Shown here: piece after piece, positions 54,518 to 62,992 of the stretch
Position numbering within the stretch: position 1 is the stretch's first letter
Layout of the letters: each line of letters begins with the position of its first letter
Assembly: GCF_002803085.1 (NCBI RefSeq)
Contig: NZ_NNBJ01000021.1
Span: 1-64,000, forward strand
Reading direction: 5' to 3'
DNA from: Streptomyces sp. CB01201
GTDB taxonomy: Bacteria > Actinomycetota > Actinomycetes > Streptomycetales > Streptomycetaceae
Length of the DNA stretch: 64,000 nucleotides
Position numbers and translations under genes: made by a program
The notes under the pieces: model-generated
Databases searched by the model: none
The model's input: the letters and a program-made list of their open reading frames with translations, nothing else
What the model was told of the DNA's origin: nothing

Positions 54518-54686
54518 GACTCCCCCTTGCGTACGTCAAAACCCTGGATGCTTCGCACACCAGATCGTCAAGCGCTCACGCTGCCACGAAAGATGAACAT
54601 GTTCAACTCTGCTCGGCGCGCATTGGCAGCCCCACTCCACACCGAATTGAGCGGTGCACCTTGGCCACTCGCCATAAGAGGTCGTT

Positions 54687-55240
54687 TCATCCTGGTATGC
54701 AGCTTTGATGTGCTGGTGAGGGGTCGCGCCAGGAGATGGTGTTCTCGCCGGTGAGGCGGCGGGCCATGAGGTCGGTCATGGCGAGGTGGATCATGTCTTC
54801 GGAGCGATGCGGGTGGGTCTCGTAGTCGCGGGCCAAGCGGCGGTTCAGCATCAGCCAGCCGTAGGTTCGCTCGACCGCCCAGCGTTTGGGTATCGGCGTG
54901 AAGCCCCTGCTTCCGGGGTGGCGTTGGACGATTTCGAGATCGATGCCGAGAGTGGCGGCTCGCTCGATGAAGTGCTTTCGGTAGCCGCCGTCGACCCACA
55001 CCTTTCGCAGGCCAGGATGGTCGGCAGCGGTCTGTTCGAGGAGGGTGGTGCCGGCCGTGGAGTCCTGGACGCTGGCCGTGGTGACCAGCACAGCCAGCAG
55101 GAGGCCAAGCGTGTCGGTGATGATGCCGCGTTTGCGGCCCACGATCTTCCTGCCCGCGTCGATGCCCTGGCTGGTGGCGGGGACGCTGGTGGAGGTCTTC
55201 ACGCTCTGTGTGTCGATCACGCAGGCCGACGGGTACCTGT
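54687..55240 (-). pseudogene. IS5-type transposase, N-terminus removed by a second insertion
   Basis: The C-terminal 175 or so residues of an IS5-type transposase are intact (VIDTQSVKTSTSVPATSQGI, ITDTLGLLLAVLVTTASVQD, KVWVDGGYRKHFIERAATLG, KRWAVERTYGWLMLNRRLAR). The N-terminal part is replaced from about 55,240 by the right end of the next element, so the second IS inserted into or deleted the first. It is of the same group as the broken copy at 47,783. Confidence 0.8.
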
Positions 55241-56082
55241 CGCGCCCTTGCTGCTGATGATGCGGCGGTAGCAGATCAGGGTGCTGGCGATGCCGACGAA
55301 GGCGAGGAAGTGCTCGGGCTTGCGTTCGTAGCGGCGGTGCAGGCGTCGGCATCCGTTCAGCCAGGACATGGTTCGCTCGACCACCCAGCGGTGCCGGCCC
55401 AGCCGATCGGAGGCTTCGATTCCGCGCCGCGCGATGCGGGGCACGATCTGTCGTCGTCGCAGCCAGTTGCGCAGGTGGTCGTGGTCGTAGCCCTTGTCGC
55501 CGTGGAGCTTGGCGGAGCGGCGGCGACGGGGGCCGAAGCGGGAGCGGATCGGTGGTATCCCTCGCATCAGCGGGATCAGGGCCTGGCTGTCGTGGTCATT
55601 GGCGGCCGAGATGCCTATCGAGATGGGCAGGCCGTTGCGGTCGACGATCAGATGGATTTTCGATCCTGGCTTGCCACGATCGGTCGGACTCGGTCCCGTC
55701 AACGGCCCCCTTTGAGGGCCCTGATGCTCACGGAATCGATCGCGCACCTCGACCAGTCCAACTCGCCGCGGGCACCGAGTTCATCCAGGACCAGGCGGTG
55801 CAGCTTGGCCCACACCCGGGTCTGCGACCACTCCGTGAAGCGCCGGGACGCCGTCACTCCGGAGGGGCCGAAGTCGGGCGGGAGCTGGTTCCAGGTGCAC
55901 CCAGAGGTGGCCACGAAGATGATCGCAGCCAGCACCTCCCGATCCCCGTGCCGACGCCGGCCACCGCCCTGAGGACGTTCCGGCGCCGACGGCACCACGC
56001 GTTCGAACAACTCCCACAAGCCGGCCGGCACCATCCGCTGCACAAGCCCAGTCGTCACCACACCAAACTGCCGCAAGATCAC
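55217..56082 (-). CDS. IS5-family transposase, two frames joined by probable -1 frameshift
   Basis: Frame one (55,699-56,082) gives the N-terminus (ILRQFGVVTTGLVQRMVP, ATSGCTWNQLPPDFGPSGVT) and frame two (55,217-55,747) the catalytic rest (PLTGPSPTDRGKPGSKIHLI, LHGDKGYDHDHLRNWL, RWVVERTMSWLNGCRRLHRR). They overlap at CAAAGGGGGC (about 55,700-55,712), a slippery run that would join them by -1 shift. The ATG of the related copy is ATT here, so initiation may use the next GTG. Confidence 0.8.
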
Positions 56083-56094
56083 ACCAAACGAAAT

Positions 56095-56418
56095 GGCGTC
56101 TAAGCCACTTCAGGGCTATCCGCAGCTTGCCAACACGAAGTCTGCACAGTTCCAACCACGCCTGGGAGCGCGGGACTTGATGCAACGCGATGCTTGCGTG
56201 GGCGACGTCGGCATCCCGGGCGCGCGCTGTGCGGCCGGGACCGGCACCCCGGTGCCCACACATTGCCCGCTGTTCACGGGCCGTACGAGATCTGAAGAGC
56301 GGTCGACGAACCTTGCCGTCTGCCGTCTTGCCGATCAGCATTCTGGATGGTGGTGGTTCGATGACGACGAGTGCGAGTACGAGTGGTGGGGGGCGCCCCT
56401 ATGGTGTTGCAAGTCGGT
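56095..56418. other. IS flank and intergenic stretch
   Basis: No credible gene was found. It includes the outer end of the IS5-type copy and the region downstream of the TetR gene. Confidence 0.4.
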
Positions 56419-57147
56419 TCAGCCTGCCAGTTGCTGTAGCCATTCGCGGAGCAGCGCTGTCTCCGTGGCCCGCAGAGGTACCCCGCTACCAGCGTCCGGA
56501 TGCCCGGTGGTGAGCGCGGTTTCCAGTGCGGCATCGAGGGTGAGTGCGCGTGCGGCCAGGTCGGACCCGGAGGGGGCGGGCGCGTCGGTGGTGACGGAGG
56601 CGATGACGGTGTCCCGCAGCCGGGCCGACGTGGCCAGGTCCTGTTGTGAGGGCTCTTCGCCGATCAGGGCCAGGGTGGCGCCTGTTGTCGCGGCGTGGAT
56701 GACTCGGGTGGCCGGTGCCACCGGAATGCGAAGGCGCCCGGCCTCCGCGGCACGGCCCAGCAGTCTCACCAGCAGGGCGTGCGCTTCGTCCGCCGCCGGA
56801 GGGCGCCTTCCGGGCCGCACGGTGCCGTACATGAGCATGTAGAACGCGGGGTGGCGCAACCCGAAGTCGACGTGCAGGTCCCAGCCGCGGTAGAGGTCTG
56901 CCACCGGGTCGTCGGGGGTCCTGGCCAGTGCATCCTGTTTCTCGGACAGGTACATCTCGAAGCCGTAGGCCGCGAGCTCGGCCAGGAGTCCGTCCTTGTC
57001 CTCGAACATCCGGTAGAGCGCGGGGGCCGTGATGCCTGCGGCTGCGGCGACAGCGCGTGTGGAGACTGCTTCGCTGCCGCCCTCCTCCAACAGCTTGGCG
57101 GCCACCTGTAGTACCTGTCGTCGCGCGGCGCGTCGTTCCTCGCTCAT
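56419..57147 (-). CDS. TetR-family regulator
   Basis: The protein has 242 residues from the ATG at 57,147. The N-terminal HTH (AAKLLEEGGSEAVSTRAVAA, GITAPALYRMFEDKDGLLAE) is clear and is followed by a long C-terminal effector domain (WDLHVDFGLRHPAFYMLMYG). It is divergent from the flavodoxin-fold gene with about 240 bp between them, so it probably regulates that gene. A weak palindrome CGTTC-N7-GAACG lies near 57,193-57,210. Confidence 0.9.
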   Translation of the reverse strand: MSEERRAARRQVLQVAAKLLEEGGSEAVSTRAVAAAAGITAPALYRMFEDKDGLLAELAAYGFEMYLSEKQDALARTPDDPVADLYRGWDLHVDFGLRHPAFYMLMYGTVRPGRRPPAADEAHALLVRLLGRAAEAGRLRIPVAPATRVIHAATTGATLALIGEEPSQQDLATSARLRDTVIASVTTDAPAPSGSDLAARALTLDAALETALTTGHPDAGSGVPLRATETALLREWLQQLAG

Positions 57148-57388
57148 GGAGCGACGATATCGCATCTTGCGTAACGGTGCCTTATCGGTGATACGTTCTG
57201 AACCGGAACGCTGATCAAGGCTTGGGATTGGCCGCGGTTCCGCAGGATCTGGCGTGCAACCTGCCCGCCCGAGCCTGCGGTATCCGAGCGGGGACCAGTA
57301 CGGCCAGCAGCCGCAGCGGACGTTCCGCTTCCCTCGATACCTCACGAAGCCTCACGAACACGCCGTCATCGCGGCGGGGAGGAACACC

Positions 57389-57976
57389 ATGTCCGACGTC
57401 TCGATCGTCATCGCGTCGCATTCCGGCTACGGCCACACCGCACAGATCGCCGCGGCCGTCGAAGATGGCGCGCGCTCCGTCGCGAGGACCGTCGTCCACC
57501 GCGTGGACGTCGCGTCTCTCGGTGACGCCGACTGGGAGCTGATGGACGCCGCGGACGCCATCATCTTCGGTACCCCCACCTACATGGGAACCGCCTCGGG
57601 AGCGTTCCACGCCTTCGCCGAAGCCACGAGCAAGCGGTGGAGCACCCGCGCCTGGAGCGACAAGCTCGCGGCGGGGTTCACCAACTCCGGCTCCATGAGC
57701 GGCGACAAGATGCACACCCTGCAATACCTCGCGCTCCTGGCGGCCCAACACGGAATGCTCTGGGTGAGCCTGGGACTCCTGCCTGGCTGGAACACCACGA
57801 CATCCAGCCCCCAGGACGACAACCGCCTCGGCTTCTACCTGGGAGCCGGCGCTCAGAGTTTCAACGACACCCCTGCCGTCCACGACGCAGACCTGAACAC
57901 CGCCCGGCACCTCGGCCGCCGCGTCGCCGAGCACACCCGTATCCACCGTGCCGGATTGACCGCGGCAGCGGCCTGA
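57389..57976 (+). CDS. flavodoxin-fold NAD(P)H:quinone reductase-like protein
   Basis: The 195-residue protein starts at the ATG at 57,389 with GGGGAGGAA upstream. It has the FMN phosphate loop ASHSGYGHTAQIA, GTPTYMGTASGAF and a TNSGSMSGDKMHTL segment, as in WrbA-like quinone reductases. It would perform two-electron reduction of quinones to limit redox stress. The divergent TetR gene suggests induction by a quinone-like compound. Confidence 0.85.
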   Translation: MSDVSIVIASHSGYGHTAQIAAAVEDGARSVARTVVHRVDVASLGDADWELMDAADAIIFGTPTYMGTASGAFHAFAEATSKRWSTRAWSDKLAAGFTNSGSMSGDKMHTLQYLALLAAQHGMLWVSLGLLPGWNTTTSSPQDDNRLGFYLGAGAQSFNDTPAVHDADLNTARHLGRRVAEHTRIHRAGLTAAAA

Positions 57977-58129
57977 GGTCCGGCACTCATCGACTTCCGG
58001 TGCCGCCCCGCTCTGCCCCTGGCCCGTCACGGTGCCCGGCGCGCGAACTCGTCGCGATGGCCGTCCCCGCTACTCGGGCTTCGGGCCGTTCGTGGTCGTG
58101 CGCGCCTCACTGTCACAGCGTGATGGGCA

Positions 58130-58805
58130 AATGGTGTGGCGCGAGGGGGCCTGACGGTCCGGCAGTGGGCTCGACTGGAGCCGCTGCTGCCAGCAAAGTA
58201 GACGTCGGGGCGGCTACGGACTTGGGCGCGTCGGCGGTTGATCGACGGGATACGGTGGCTGACGCGGGCTGGCACGTTCTGGCGGGGCCTCCCCGAGCGG
58301 TACTGTCCCACGGGACCGGGGCCACGACCGGTTCCACCGCTGGCGGCGCGACGGCACATGGAAGCGGATCCTGGAACAACTGCACGTCCCAGCCGATGTA
58401 TAGGGCCTGATCGCCGGGGGCCACTGTCACGACAGCCCGCAGTTCCAGCCCGTCCTCGAACGCATCCGAGTGCCTCGCACCGGCCCCGGACGCCCGCGCA
58501 CCACGCCGGACAGGGGCAGTGTCGACAATGCCTACGGATCCCGCGCGAAACGCTCCTAGCTGCGCAGACGCAGGATCGGATGCGCCATCCCGGAGCAGGC
58601 CGACCAGGTACGCAAACGCAAGAAGCTCGGCTCCCGGAGTGGCCGGCCACCGGCCTTCGGCAAGGACGACTACAAGGAACGCCACACCGTGGAGTGCGTG
58701 ATCCACCGGCTGAAACGGAACCGCGCTGTGGCCACGAGATACGACAAATTCGACGTCCGATACGAGGCGACCGTGCTGGTCGCAGCCCTCAACGAGTGGC
58801 TGTGA
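58130..58805 (+). pseudogene. IS5-type transposase, degenerate
   Basis: Recognisable pieces are a N-terminal IRWLTRAGTFWRGLPERY in one frame and, in another, a C-terminal GRPPAFGKDDYKERHTVE followed by VIHRLKRNRAVATRYDKF. At least one frameshift and several gaps separate them. The catalytic centre is not continuous. Old remnant convergent with the nitroreductase gene. Confidence 0.7.
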
Positions 58806-58826
58806 CCAGCGCTTTCGGGACCGACT

Positions 58827-59567
58827 CTAGGTGTGGAATGTAGTGGTTGCTTCCAGGGCCGCCCGGCCGGTCGCGACCCGGTTTACCGGCGCGTACTCAT
58901 CGGCGTAGCCGAAGGAGACACCCACGAGCAGCTTCCCCTCGTCCACTCCGAGTTGATCGCGGACGGTGTCGGCGTAGAAGCTGAGCAGGCCCTGCGGGCA
59001 ACTGGCCACCCCGTAGCCGGTCATGGCGAGCAGCAGCGTCTGCAGGTAAGCGCCGGCGTCGGCGGCCAGTCGCGGCCCGCCGTCGCCGGTGACGAACAGG
59101 AACGCGGCATGGGGCGCACCGTAGAAGCCCAGGCTTTGCGCGTCGTAGGCCGCGCGAGCCGGGTGGTCGTCGGGGCCGATGCCCAGCGCTCCGTACAGAC
59201 CGGCACCGAACGCGGCCCGGCGTTCCTGGTGGACGGGGGCGTACATGTCCTCGGAGTACGGGTAGTCGGCCGTGACGCGTCGCTCGGCGTGGGCCGTTCG
59301 CAGGGCGTCGGCCAGACGGTCTCGCCGTGCGCCACCGACCACCTCGACCCGCCACGGCTGCGCGTTGGAATTGGACGGCGCGGCGCCGGCCAGGGAGAAG
59401 ACCTCGCGCAGAGTGTCTTCGGGTACCGGGTCGGGACGGAATGCGCGGGCCGCCCGGCGCCCGCGGATCAGCTGCTCGGCGTACTCCGACGTTCGCGCCC
59501 CGTCCGGCTGTGTCCCGCCGGTGGGCGCCTCGCTCGTGGGTGTCCGAGTGAAGACCGGTCCGCTCAT
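58827..59567 (-). CDS. nitroreductase-family protein
   Basis: The 246-residue protein has the FMN-binding RGRRAARAFRPDPVPEDTLR and APSNSNAQPWRVEVV segments, a middle Gly/Ala-rich DAGAYLQTLLLAMTGYGVAS and the C-terminal LLVGVSFGYADEYAPVNR. This is the NADH/FMN nitroreductase fold with a 30-residue N-terminal extension. It is divergent from a TetR gene and two palindromes lie between, so it is probably repressed by that TetR. Confidence 0.9.
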   Translation of the reverse strand: MSGPVFTRTPTSEAPTGGTQPDGARTSEYAEQLIRGRRAARAFRPDPVPEDTLREVFSLAGAAPSNSNAQPWRVEVVGGARRDRLADALRTAHAERRVTADYPYSEDMYAPVHQERRAAFGAGLYGALGIGPDDHPARAAYDAQSLGFYGAPHAAFLFVTGDGGPRLAADAGAYLQTLLLAMTGYGVASCPQGLLSFYADTVRDQLGVDEGKLLVGVSFGYADEYAPVNRVATGRAALEATTTFHT

Positions 59568-59591
59568 GGAACTCTCCTCAGGATCGTCGAA

Positions 59592-59609
59592 GTAAACGCA
59601 ATCGTTTAC
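59592..59609. promoter_or_regulatory. TetR operator, perfect copy
   Basis: GTAAACG, 4-nt spacer CAAT, CGTTTAC: a perfect 7-bp-arm palindrome on the nitroreductase side of the divergent promoter region. Confidence 0.8.
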
Positions 59610-59643
59610 GTGGCATGCACTATAGCCAGCCCTCCCCTCCGAA

Positions 59644-59661
59644 GTAAACGAGAACGTATAC
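59644..59661. promoter_or_regulatory. TetR operator, imperfect copy
   Basis: GTAAACG, 4-nt spacer AGAA, CGTATAC: the same palindrome with one mismatch, 7 bp upstream of the TetR start codon. Confidence 0.75.
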
Positions 59662-59668
59662 TTACGTC

Positions 59669-60262
59669 ATGACCACGATGACGACGGCGTCTCGACGGCC
59701 GGGGCGCGGAGGGCGGGAGCGCATCCTGGCCGCGGCGGCCGAACTGTTCACGGCCCAGGGGATCAACGCGACCGGCATGGAGCAGATCGCGGAGCGGGCG
59801 CCGGTGTCCAAGCGCACCCTCTACGCGCACTTCAGAACCAAAGACGAGCTGGTCCTCGCCCATCTCAAGGACCTCTCCTCAACGGGACGCACCCTGGAGG
59901 GCGTGCTGGCACGCGAGGACATCCCTGCCAAGGAGCGAATCCTCGCCCTGTTCGACCCGCCCCCGACCGGCACGGATCCGGTGCGCGGATGCCCGTTCAT
60001 CGACGCCGCCGCGGAGTTCCCCGACCTCCAGAACGCGGTCCACGCCTACGCCCGCGAACAGAAACTGCTGATGGTGCGGCTGGTGACCGACCTGGTAGCG
60101 GAACTGGGCTGCCGCGAGCCCGCCACCCTCGCCGAGCAACTCGTGACCCTCGCGGACGGCGCCGCCAGCCGCGCCATGGTGCTGGGCGAGTTGAACTACG
60201 GCCGGCACGCACGGACAGCGGCGGAGACCCTCCTGGAAAACGCGCTGCCGACCACGATCTGA
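59669..60262 (+). CDS. TetR-family repressor
   Basis: The 197-residue protein has the HTH (AAAELFTAQGINATGMEQIA, RAPVSKRTLYAHFRTKDELV) and an effector domain with RGCPFIDAAAEFPD and a C-terminal ATLAEQLVTLADGAASRAMV. It lies divergent to the nitroreductase and carries GTAAACG palindromes in its promoter, so autoregulation and control of the nitroreductase are likely. Confidence 0.9.
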   Translation: MTTMTTASRRPGRGGRERILAAAAELFTAQGINATGMEQIAERAPVSKRTLYAHFRTKDELVLAHLKDLSSTGRTLEGVLAREDIPAKERILALFDPPPTGTDPVRGCPFIDAAAEFPDLQNAVHAYAREQKLLMVRLVTDLVAELGCREPATLAEQLVTLADGAASRAMVLGELNYGRHARTAAETLLENALPTTI

Positions 60263-60386
60263 CACCCCCCACCGGGTTGCTCGGTATGCCTAGCGCCCGA
60301 TGCAGAGATCCCGCTGCTCGACCGAGAGGAAGGCGGGACCTTCACAACAGACCCCAGTTGCCCTTGAGGAGCGTGAGGAGGAGGTA

Positions 60387-60740
60387 GTGCGGCACCGAAC
60401 ACTCGGAGCCAGGGCGGAGGTTGCGGCGATCGGCCACGGCACGATGGGCCTGACGATGGCCTACGAACCCATCGAGGCGGAGGCCGACATCGCCGCACTC
60501 CGCTGCACCCATGGCTTGGGCGTCACTCTCTCCGACATCGCCGAGATGTAGGGCTGGGGCACTGGAGTCAACCGGATCCTGGTCGGCAGGGCGCTCAGGG
60601 ATTTCCGTGACGACGTAGCCCTGGCCACGAAGTTCGGCGTCGGCATGTCCGTAGTTCCGGAGCAGATCGACGGCGTTCTCGACAGCTGGCCGGACAACAT
60701 CCGCAAACTCCCCGACAACAGCCTGAGCTACCTCGTGGCT
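60387..60740 (+). pseudogene. aldo/keto reductase fragment with nonsense codon
   Basis: The frame reads VAAIGHGTMGLTMAYEP, then GVTLSDIAEM, TAG, GWGTGVN and LVGRALRDFRDDVALATKFG: the N-terminal third of an aldo/keto reductase with TAG where the catalytic Tyr of the DTAEMYG motif belongs. After about 60,740 homology ends. The catalytic Tyr is lost and the enzyme is truncated, so this is a dead gene. Confidence 0.8.
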
Positions 60741-61227
60741 GCGCACCGAATTCCGCCGTCCTGGTCTCGTCGGCCGTCCCCAGGCTGTTCGATGTGCCGC
60801 TGGGGGCGGTGCTGTTCTGCTACACCATGGCCGGAGCCCCGCCGGCCGCTGCGGCGGGACTTGCAGAGCCTGCCACGCCAGGCTGGTCACCACGGACACC
60901 CGAGCGGTTGCCGCATGGGCGGTCGCGCTGCCGGATCCAGGGGCGGAGCAGTCGGAGTGTGCGCCGCTCCCTCCTCTACGAGTCCGCCCTGCACAGGCTT
61001 TGCCGCGGAGTTGGCCGGCCCGTTGCCCGGCCGAGCCGGCCGAGTGCTGCCATCCGGCGCTCTTGGTGGAAACGTCACTGGCATGACAGGAGTAGCGGCC
61101 ATCTCGGCGGTGCCGGTGTGTGGGTACTGCCTTTCGGGATGCTGGAGGGAGTGGTTCCGCAGGGCTCGTCCCCGGAATGGATCCTGCCATGCTGTCCGGC
61201 ACCGAACGGAGCCGGATGGTCCACGCG
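60741..61227. other. stretch of gene debris
   Basis: No frame is continuous. Short coding-like pieces (e.g. RLFDVPLGAVLFCYTMAG) suggest the remains of one or two genes, but I cannot name them. Confidence 0.35.
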
Positions 61228-62829
61228 TTACCCGTCGGAGTCGGTATGCCGCCTGTGGTGCTCGGCCAACCGTCGCAGAAGACGGTTGCGACCGCGGACG
61301 GGGACGGTCCACAGCGTGTGTCCCAGTACCCGCCATCGATCGAGAAGGGCGTTGGCGGCGAGCATGCCACTGGTAGCGGCGCGCTCCATCAGGGCCACGG
61401 GAAGTCCGGTCCGTACGAGGTCGCCGGCCACCATGAGGTGGGGGTGGCTCGTGCGGACTGTGGGACGGTCGGTGTATCCGGCGACCGGGAACAGCGGGCA
61501 GTCCGCACGCCACTCGTGCCGTTCGTCGATGATCTGAGCGGTGCGGGTCTCCGGATAGACCCTGTGCAACTGCTCGATGAGGCGCTGCTGTTCGGCGGTC
61601 TTGTCGGCGTTCTCATCGACGGCGTAGGCGTGCAGTTCGATGACCGACCCTCCGGTGCGCCGTGACCATCGGACGGCTTCCTGCTCCCAGCGTTCCAGCA
61701 CACTGACGTTGTCCAGGCTGCCGTAGCCGCTGGTGCCCAGAAAGCCCGGACGGTCGGACCTGACGGGGCGGTTCAGCCACAGTCGGGAGACGAGGAAGGG
61801 GGGAGCGGTCCTCAGGCGGGCGACGCGCTGGTGCCAAGAGGCGTCGGCGATGGCGGGACTGTTGGTGGCGAGCGACTGGAGGCCGTTGGTGTCGAGGGCC
61901 AGGACGCAGGCGTCGAACCTCTGCTCCCGGCCGTTCGCGGTGATGCGGAAGACGTCGTGGTGAGGGGCGATGTGCTCGACGGCGGCAGAGCAGTGAACGT
62001 CGACACCAAGTCGCTCCAGATAGGCGCCCAGGGGGTTCCACAGGGCGGTGGGGAACGGGTCGTTGGGAACGTCGAACAGCAGGCCTTCCGAGGAGCCGAG
62101 GAAGTAGATGTGGAACATCAACACCATCTCGGCTGCGGACAAGCTGCGTGGGTCGGCGAAGAAGCTGCGCGAGAACACCTCGAACGCCAGATGATGGGCG
62201 GCCTCGGGAAAGCGGATGGAGGCGAGGAAGTCGTGGGCGCTCGTCGCGTCCAGGCGGTCGTACACGTCCGGCACGCGAACGTCCATGAGCGGGAGAGCGG
62301 CGGCCGCGTTCATCCGGGGAAAGTCGCGGAGACGGAACGTGGGACTGCTGATCGCGAACCCCAGAGCGCTCCATGGGGGAGTGCGCGGGACCCGGCGGAA
62401 GCTGTCCTTGAGCCCGTCGGCATGCCAGAGGGGATAGTCGGGGAGGCGAGTGAGGCGCGTCTGGCGGGGGTCGGTACGTCGCAGAAGGGATCGCAGGTTG
62501 TAGTACTGGGGGAAGAAGGCGTGGAAGCCGCGGCTCATGGTGACGGTCGAACCGTCCTTGAGCGTTGTGGGCCATCCGGCGAGGCGGCCGCCCAGGACCG
62601 GGTCGCGTTCGAACAGCGTGACGTGGACGCCTCGTTCGGCCAGCGCTGTTGCTGCTGCGATACCGGCAATCCCACCTCCCACCACCGCCACCGCGGGAGG
62701 GTCCCCGACGACCTTCGGTGACCCCGGTCCGGCGGGGATGCAGTGCGCTCGGCGATCTCTGACATCCGGCGTTCCCTCAGAAGCAGGCCGCGCGGAAGCA
62801 CGCCGCACGCATGCAGAGGCGTGCTTCAC
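61228..62829 (-). CDS. crtU: FAD-dependent carotenoid desaturase, CrtU-like
   Basis: The 533-residue protein has an N-terminal dinucleotide-binding fold (VAVVGGGIAGIAAATALAER), then SRGFHAFFPQYYNLRSLLRR, which is the signature of CrtU-type enzymes that desaturate and rearrange beta-carotene rings into aromatic ends (isorenieratene). A C-terminal FAD segment (HLMVAGDLVRTGLPVALMER) completes it. It follows crtY on the same strand with 163 bp between. The precise start among GTG codons near 62,829 is uncertain. Confidence 0.8.
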   Translation of the reverse strand: MKHASACVRRASARPASEGTPDVRDRRAHCIPAGPGSPKVVGDPPAVAVVGGGIAGIAAATALAERGVHVTLFERDPVLGGRLAGWPTTLKDGSTVTMSRGFHAFFPQYYNLRSLLRRTDPRQTRLTRLPDYPLWHADGLKDSFRRVPRTPPWSALGFAISSPTFRLRDFPRMNAAAALPLMDVRVPDVYDRLDATSAHDFLASIRFPEAAHHLAFEVFSRSFFADPRSLSAAEMVLMFHIYFLGSSEGLLFDVPNDPFPTALWNPLGAYLERLGVDVHCSAAVEHIAPHHDVFRITANGREQRFDACVLALDTNGLQSLATNSPAIADASWHQRVARLRTAPPFLVSRLWLNRPVRSDRPGFLGTSGYGSLDNVSVLERWEQEAVRWSRRTGGSVIELHAYAVDENADKTAEQQRLIEQLHRVYPETRTAQIIDERHEWRADCPLFPVAGYTDRPTVRTSHPHLMVAGDLVRTGLPVALMERAATSGMLAANALLDRWRVLGHTLWTVPVRGRNRLLRRLAEHHRRHTDSDG

Positions 62830-62992
62830 GCGTGCGCTCCCTCGCCCAGAAGCTGACCGGCCCGGTCAGCCGTGCCACAGATGGCCATATCGCCTGGCCC
62901 GCTGGGCGAGGCGTCTGGATGTGCCGTAGGGGGAGCGAGGCGCTTGGCGGTCTGCATCATTCTCCTGAGAACGGGACGCCGAAAACGGCGGA

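Noticed and set aside
60342..61370. 342-residue minus-strand frame
   Set aside because: Antisense of the aldo/keto reductase pseudogene and of gene debris; Ser/Arg/Pro-rich without any motif.
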